64,000 nucleotides of DNA, from NCBI RefSeq assembly GCF_028335745.1, contig NZ_CP116477.1:3100001-3164000 (forward strand), written 5' to 3'. Below are positions 62,425-64,000 of the stretch, piece after piece. The DNA is from Pectobacterium sp. A5351 (GTDB lineage: Bacteria > Pseudomonadota > Gammaproteobacteria > Enterobacterales > Enterobacteriaceae). Positions within the stretch are counted from its first letter, which is position 1. Each line of letters begins with the position of its first letter. The position numbers and the translations under genes were made by a program. The notes beneath the pieces are model-generated. The model saw only the letters and a list, made by a program, of their open reading frames with translations. It had not been told where the DNA came from and made no database searches.

Positions 62425-62745
62425 ATGTCAGAAGAAAACGATAATTTCCGCCAACGCGTTTTTCAAATCGTCGCGGCCATTCCTTACGGAAAAATAGCGA
62501 CCTATGGCGACATCGCTCAGCTTGCCGACTCCCCCAGGGCATCAAGGCAAGTAGGAGGTGTATTAAAACGTCTGCCGAAGGACAGCAAACTCCCCTGGCA
62601 TCGGGTAATCAATCGTAAAGGCGAAATATCGCTGGTCGGTGGAGACTATGTGCGTCAGAAATCAGCGCTGCAAGCAGAGGGCGTTATTTTCAATCGTCAG
62701 GGAAAGATTGAACTGGCGAAATACCGCTGGCAATACGCGCCATAG
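62425..62745 (+). CDS. atl: Alkyltransferase-like protein (Atl, YbaZ)
   Basis: A 106-residue homologue of the DNA-binding domain of O6-alkylguanine-DNA alkyltransferase. The motif normally PCHRV is PWHRV here, with Trp in place of the alkyl-accepting Cys, so it cannot repair but can bind O6-alkylguanine. Atl proteins channel such lesions to nucleotide excision repair. Other motifs are IPYGKIATYGDIAQLADSPR and ASRQVGGVLKRLP. It lies next to ffs and ybaY, as in E. coli. Confidence 0.95.
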   Translation: MSEENDNFRQRVFQIVAAIPYGKIATYGDIAQLADSPRASRQVGGVLKRLPKDSKLPWHRVINRKGEISLVGGDYVRQKSALQAEGVIFNRQGKIELAKYRWQYAP

Positions 62746-62765
62746 CGGCGCGTATGCAGCTCATG

Positions 62766-63338
62766 TTACCAGGTTGCCACAGGTGACGATGCAGGTTGCC
62801 CCTGAAGCATATGAGAGGTCTCATTCGCCGGGTTGGATATCATCGATCCCTGATTTTTAGCCGGTAGAGGAACAGAGGCGACAGGGACCAGCACCAAATC
62901 GGCGTTATTGACCCCGTTGCTAATGACCGACAAGACGTTCTCCGTCACCATCACGACGCGATTATCAATTGCAACTGCTGCACTGAGTAAGATACGTGCG
63001 TTGGGTTGAATATCAGCCGGATTATACGGTAACTCGAATTGGAAAGGTGCCTGCTTTCCTTCTGTTCTCGTCACCCGCTGAGTAATGACTTTTGAAGGCG
63101 CATCTGCCAGCGATGCATCAGACACCGTAACGGTTAACACGGCGTTGTGAGGGAGCGTAATGCGCTGACGAATATTCACAGTACCGGTTACCGCTGGCAT
63201 GGCAACAACCGGGTGCTGTGAAGACACACTGGTGACAGGTGCACCAGTTTGAGGAGATACGCCATAATCCCCCCTCTGTGTGCATGCAGCCAGAGCCACC
63301 GATAACGTGATACCACCTAAGATATGCCATAATTTCAT
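62766..63338 (-). CDS. ybaY: YbaY family lipoprotein
   Basis: A 190-residue lipoprotein with signal peptide and lipobox LAAC (Cys19). The core resembles the YbaY/YscW family: VTGTVNIRQRITLPHNAVLTVTVSDASLADAPSKV; FQFELPYNPADI; ARILLSAAV. A Ser/Pro-rich tail of about 40 residues follows. The family is related to type III secretion pilotins of the YscW type, but the function of YbaY is unknown. It lies between atl and tesB, on the opposite strand to both. Confidence 0.9.
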   Translation of the reverse strand: MKLWHILGGITLSVALAACTQRGDYGVSPQTGAPVTSVSSQHPVVAMPAVTGTVNIRQRITLPHNAVLTVTVSDASLADAPSKVITQRVTRTEGKQAPFQFELPYNPADIQPNARILLSAAVAIDNRVVMVTENVLSVISNGVNNADLVLVPVASVPLPAKNQGSMISNPANETSHMLQGQPASSPVATW

Positions 63339-63550
63339 TCGGTCAGTCTCCTTTATTATTGTCAGACTACCAGTATCGAAAACTGGTACTCATAAAGAGT
63401 ATGATTCACCCAACACAATAATAATGGTGCAAAATTCTGATATTTTCCTTAAAGCCACATATTTATTGTAGTGAAAAGCCATAATTAGATATTTTAAACC
63501 TTACAAAACAAACATATAACTCGCCATTTTCATCTATTGGGGCTGATACC

Positions 63551-64000
63551 ATGAGTCAACCACTACAACACCTTCTCGACCTCCTGCATTTAGAGAAGCT
63601 CGAAGAAGGGCTATTTCGCGGACAAAGCGATGATTTGGGACTGCGCCAGGTCTTTGGCGGGCAAGTCGTAGGCCAAGCCATGTCAGCCGCCAAACAGACC
63701 GTTCCCGTAGAACGTAACATTCACTCTTTCCACAGCTACTTTTTGCTGCCCGGCGACAGCCAGAAACCGATTATTTATGACGTTGAAAACCTGCGCGATG
63801 GCAACAGTTTCAGCGCCAGACGCGTCAGTGCCATCCAGAATGGTCGCCCTATCTTTTATATGACGGCCTCGTTTCAAAGTCATGAAGAAGGGTTTGAACA
63901 CCAGAATGTGATGCCTGAGGTTCCACCGCCAGAAGCGCTGAAATCCGAGCAGGAAATCGCGCAAGATATGCAGCATCTCCTGCCGCCCCGCTTTCGCGAT
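63551..64000 (+). CDS. tesB: Acyl-CoA thioesterase II TesB, 3' part cut by window edge
   Basis: 150 of about 286 codons are visible. The N-terminal hotdog domain matches Tes[68 protein letters not shown] and FYMTASFQ. It hydrolyses medium- and long-chain acyl-CoAs. The start is ATG 63551. Confidence 0.96.
   Translation, partial: MSQPLQHLLDLLHLEKLEEGLFRGQSDDLGLRQVFGGQVVGQAMSAAKQTVPVERNIHSFHSYFLLPGDSQKPIIYDVENLRDGNSFSARRVSAIQNGRPIFYMTASFQSHEEGFEHQNVMPEVPPPEALKSEQEIAQDMQHLLPPRFRD

Overview
The window reads as chromosome from a soft-rot enterobacterium, most likely Pectobacterium. Gene content and order are those of Enterobacterales (menFDHBCE, rcsDB/rcsC, gyrA, ubiG, nrdAB-yfaE, qmcA-nfeD/cueR/copA, btsT-yjiX-yjiA, apt-dnaX-ybaB-recR-htpG-adk-hemH, acrR/acrAB, tomB-hha, ffs, tesB). 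ERIC repeats are present and rsmS, a regulator named in Pectobacterium, is in its usual place. Almost every gene is a recognisable housekeeping or core enterobacterial gene. The genus is inferred, since no marker such as 16S rRNA is in the window.

Layout. 1-3.8 kb: a truncated CinA-like gene, tyrP with a TyrR box, an ERIC element and yfaZ. 3.8-11.1 kb: the complete leftward menaquinone operon menF-D-H-B-C-E. 11.6-17.9 kb: the Rcs phosphorelay, rcsDB convergent with rcsC. 18-25.8 kb: gyrA, ubiG and the class Ia ribonucleotide reductase operon nrdA-nrdB-yfaE. 26-30.8 kb: the SPFH/NfeD pair, then cueR divergent from the copper ATPase copA. 30.8-33 kb: a HicAB toxin-antitoxin module, ybaP and ybaK. 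33.4-37 kb: yjiA, yjiX and the pyruvate transporter btsT. 37.2-39.3 kb: an orphan phage tail-fibre-like gene with a discoidin domain, the clearest horizontally acquired gene. 39.5-43.5 kb: ushA and ybaL. 43.6-53.7 kb: hemH, adk, htpG, recR, ybaB, dnaX, apt, ybaN, priC, rsmS and acrR. 53.8-58.2 kb: acrAB. 58.25-59.86 kb: a decayed IS1182-like element inserted in the acrB terminator. 60-64 kb: zinc-independent ribosomal protein paralogues, tomB-hha, the 4.5S RNA gene, an alkyltransferase-like gene, ybaY and the start of tesB.

Main observations. copA carries a well-formed -1 programmed frameshift cassette: heptamer CCCAAAA, an immediate -1 stop, a perfect 10-bp stem and an 8-bp loop-to-downstream pairing that makes a pseudoknot. 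It should release a soluble chaperone with two heavy-metal domains, where E. coli makes a one-domain form. dnaX keeps the classic tau/gamma frameshift signals, so two independent recoding sites lie about 21 kb apart. Other items are an orphan mosaic tail fibre, a transposase broken by two in-frame amber codons, an IS flanked by two copies of a terminator hairpin, tandem palindromes in the gyrA leader, a hairpin whose loop holds the hicA stop codon, a 30-bp coding duplication at the start of menH, and a perfect inverted repeat upstream of rcsD.

No tRNA, rRNA, CRISPR array or complete prophage is visible. Many start codons were moved from the longest open frame to the ATG, GTG or TTG best supported by a ribosome-binding site and by family length. 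Comparisons with E. coli rest on memory of those proteins, not on a search.
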